Source: Flavimaribacter sp039888615 (lineage in GTDB: Bacteria; Pseudomonadota; Alphaproteobacteria; Rhizobiales; Rhizobiaceae). From it: 64,000 nt of DNA. Under the pieces are notes generated by a model. The model did not search any database and was not told the DNA's origin. It was given only the letters and a program-made list of their open reading frames with translations. This document shows positions 63,442 through 64,000 of this stretch, one piece after another. A program made the translations under genes and the position numbers. Where the stretch lies: assembly GCA_039888615.1 (NCBI GenBank), contig JBDQQS010000007.1. One strand, given 5' to 3'. Every line of letters begins with the position of its first letter. Position 1 is the first letter of the stretch.

Positions 63442-64000
63442 TCAATAAATATCCGGCTCGCCGGACGCGGGTCCGTAGGCCGTCTCAAGGTAGTCGAAAT
63501 CTGCGCCTTTGTCAGCTTGGCCGATATGCTGGAGGAACATCCAGCCGTAGCCGCGCCCGAATTGCGGCGGCGGTTCCTTCCACGCGGCGCGGCGCTGTTG
63601 CAACTCTTCATCGCTCACAAGCATGTCGATCCGTCTGTTGGGAACGTCCATACGCACCATGTCGCCGGTCTTCAGAAGCGCCAGCGGCCCTCCTACGCAG
63701 GATTCCGGCGCCACATGGAGCACGCAGGCGCCGAAGCTGGTGCCGCTCATTCGGGCGTCCGAAATGCGCACCATGTCGCGATGCCCTTCCTTCAGGAGCT
63801 TCTTCGGCATCGGGATCATGCCCCATTCCGGCATGCCCGGCCCGCCCTTCGGCCCGGCGTTGCGCAAGACGAGCACATGGTCGGCGGTAATGTCGAGATT
63901 CTCGTCGTCGAGCGCGATCTTGAGGTCGGGATAGCTGTCGAAGACCATGGCCGGACCTTCGTGGACGTGAAACTTTGGATCACATGCGGCCGGTTTGATG
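63442..64000 (-). CDS. IlvD/Edd-family sugar-acid or dihydroxy-acid dehydratase, N-terminus outside window
   Basis: The C-terminal 185 residues of an Fe-S dehydratase, cut by the window edge. Visible are KPAACDPKFHVHEGPAMVFD, DHVLVLRNAGPKGGPGMPEWG, MVRISDARMSGTSFGACVLHVAPES and the C-terminal QRRAAWKEP, the standard IlvD/Edd ending. Arabonate/xylonate-type dehydratases have this layout. Stop lies 8 bp before the RraA ATG, so the two form an operon, consistent with dehydration then aldol cleavage of a sugar acid. Confidence 0.9.
   Translation of the reverse strand, partial: IKPAACDPKFHVHEGPAMVFDSYPDLKIALDDENLDITADHVLVLRNAGPKGGPGMPEWGMIPMPKKLLKEGHRDMVRISDARMSGTSFGACVLHVAPESCVGGPLALLKTGDMVRMDVPNRRIDMLVSDEELQQRRAAWKEPPPQFGRGYGWMFLQHIGQADKGADFDYLETAYGPASGEPDIY

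Overview
The window is about 64 kb of GC-rich (roughly 60-65% by eye) chromosome-like DNA, densely packed with ordinary bacterial genes. It contains no rRNA, tRNA, insertion sequence, prophage or cas gene that I can recognise. Gene content points to an alphaproteobacterium of the order Hyphomicrobiales (Rhizobiales): a fused CysN-CysC, a thiCOSGED operon under a TPP riboswitch, an ArsR-methyltransferase fusion next to metF, and many ABC and tripartite uptake systems. The order is inferred from gene order and protein style. I cannot name the genus.

Layout. 1-7 kb: a Kef-type antiporter (cut by the window edge), an EamA exporter, a 25-residue membrane peptide, metF with its ArsR-methyltransferase neighbour, a MOSC protein and ettA. 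7-10.5 kb: a secreted Cys-rich repeat peptide followed by an uncharacterised His-rich protein, then an alpha/beta hydrolase, a TerC protein and a DUF442 phosphatase-like protein. 10.6-14.5 kb: a ferric-iron-type ABC importer whose ATPase gene faces its permease and binding-protein genes. 14.5-28.3 kb: one apparent operon of twelve genes on the minus strand. It encodes an XRE-cupin regulator, a Dpp/Opp-type peptide importer (A, B, C, D, F), a GAF protein, HyuA, HyuB, an Asp/Glu-racemase-family protein, an M24 peptidase and a second HyuB. Two matching TTTTAGT/ACTAAAA operators flank its promoter. 28.4-30 kb: glpK.

30-37 kb is a sulfur block, with a YeeE thiosulfate-type transporter, manC, cysQ, a cysD carrying about 195 extra N-terminal residues, and cysNC. 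37-42.5 kb is thiDEGSOC (minus strand) with the TPP riboswitch and a recognisable promoter. 42.7-47.6 kb holds an acyl-CoA dehydrogenase, then a GMC oxidoreductase overlapping an enolase-superfamily enzyme. An array of six 22-bp direct repeats, mostly at 45-bp period, follows at 47.7-47.9 kb with no associated genes. 48-64 kb is carbohydrate metabolism: an MFS/FucU/SGNH operon, a fucose-dehydrogenase-like AKR, a TctABC transporter, an FGGY kinase with an RbsBAC importer, a GH43 beta-xylosidase with an AKR lacking its catalytic Tyr, an RraA-like aldolase and an IlvD/Edd sugar-acid dehydratase (cut by the window edge).

The best candidates for undescribed biology are the CGAC-repeat peptide with its His-rich neighbour (7.2-8.2 kb), the spaced-repeat array (47.7 kb), the CysD N-terminal fusion (33.8 kb), and the autoregulated peptide-uptake/hydantoinase operon (14.5-28.3 kb).
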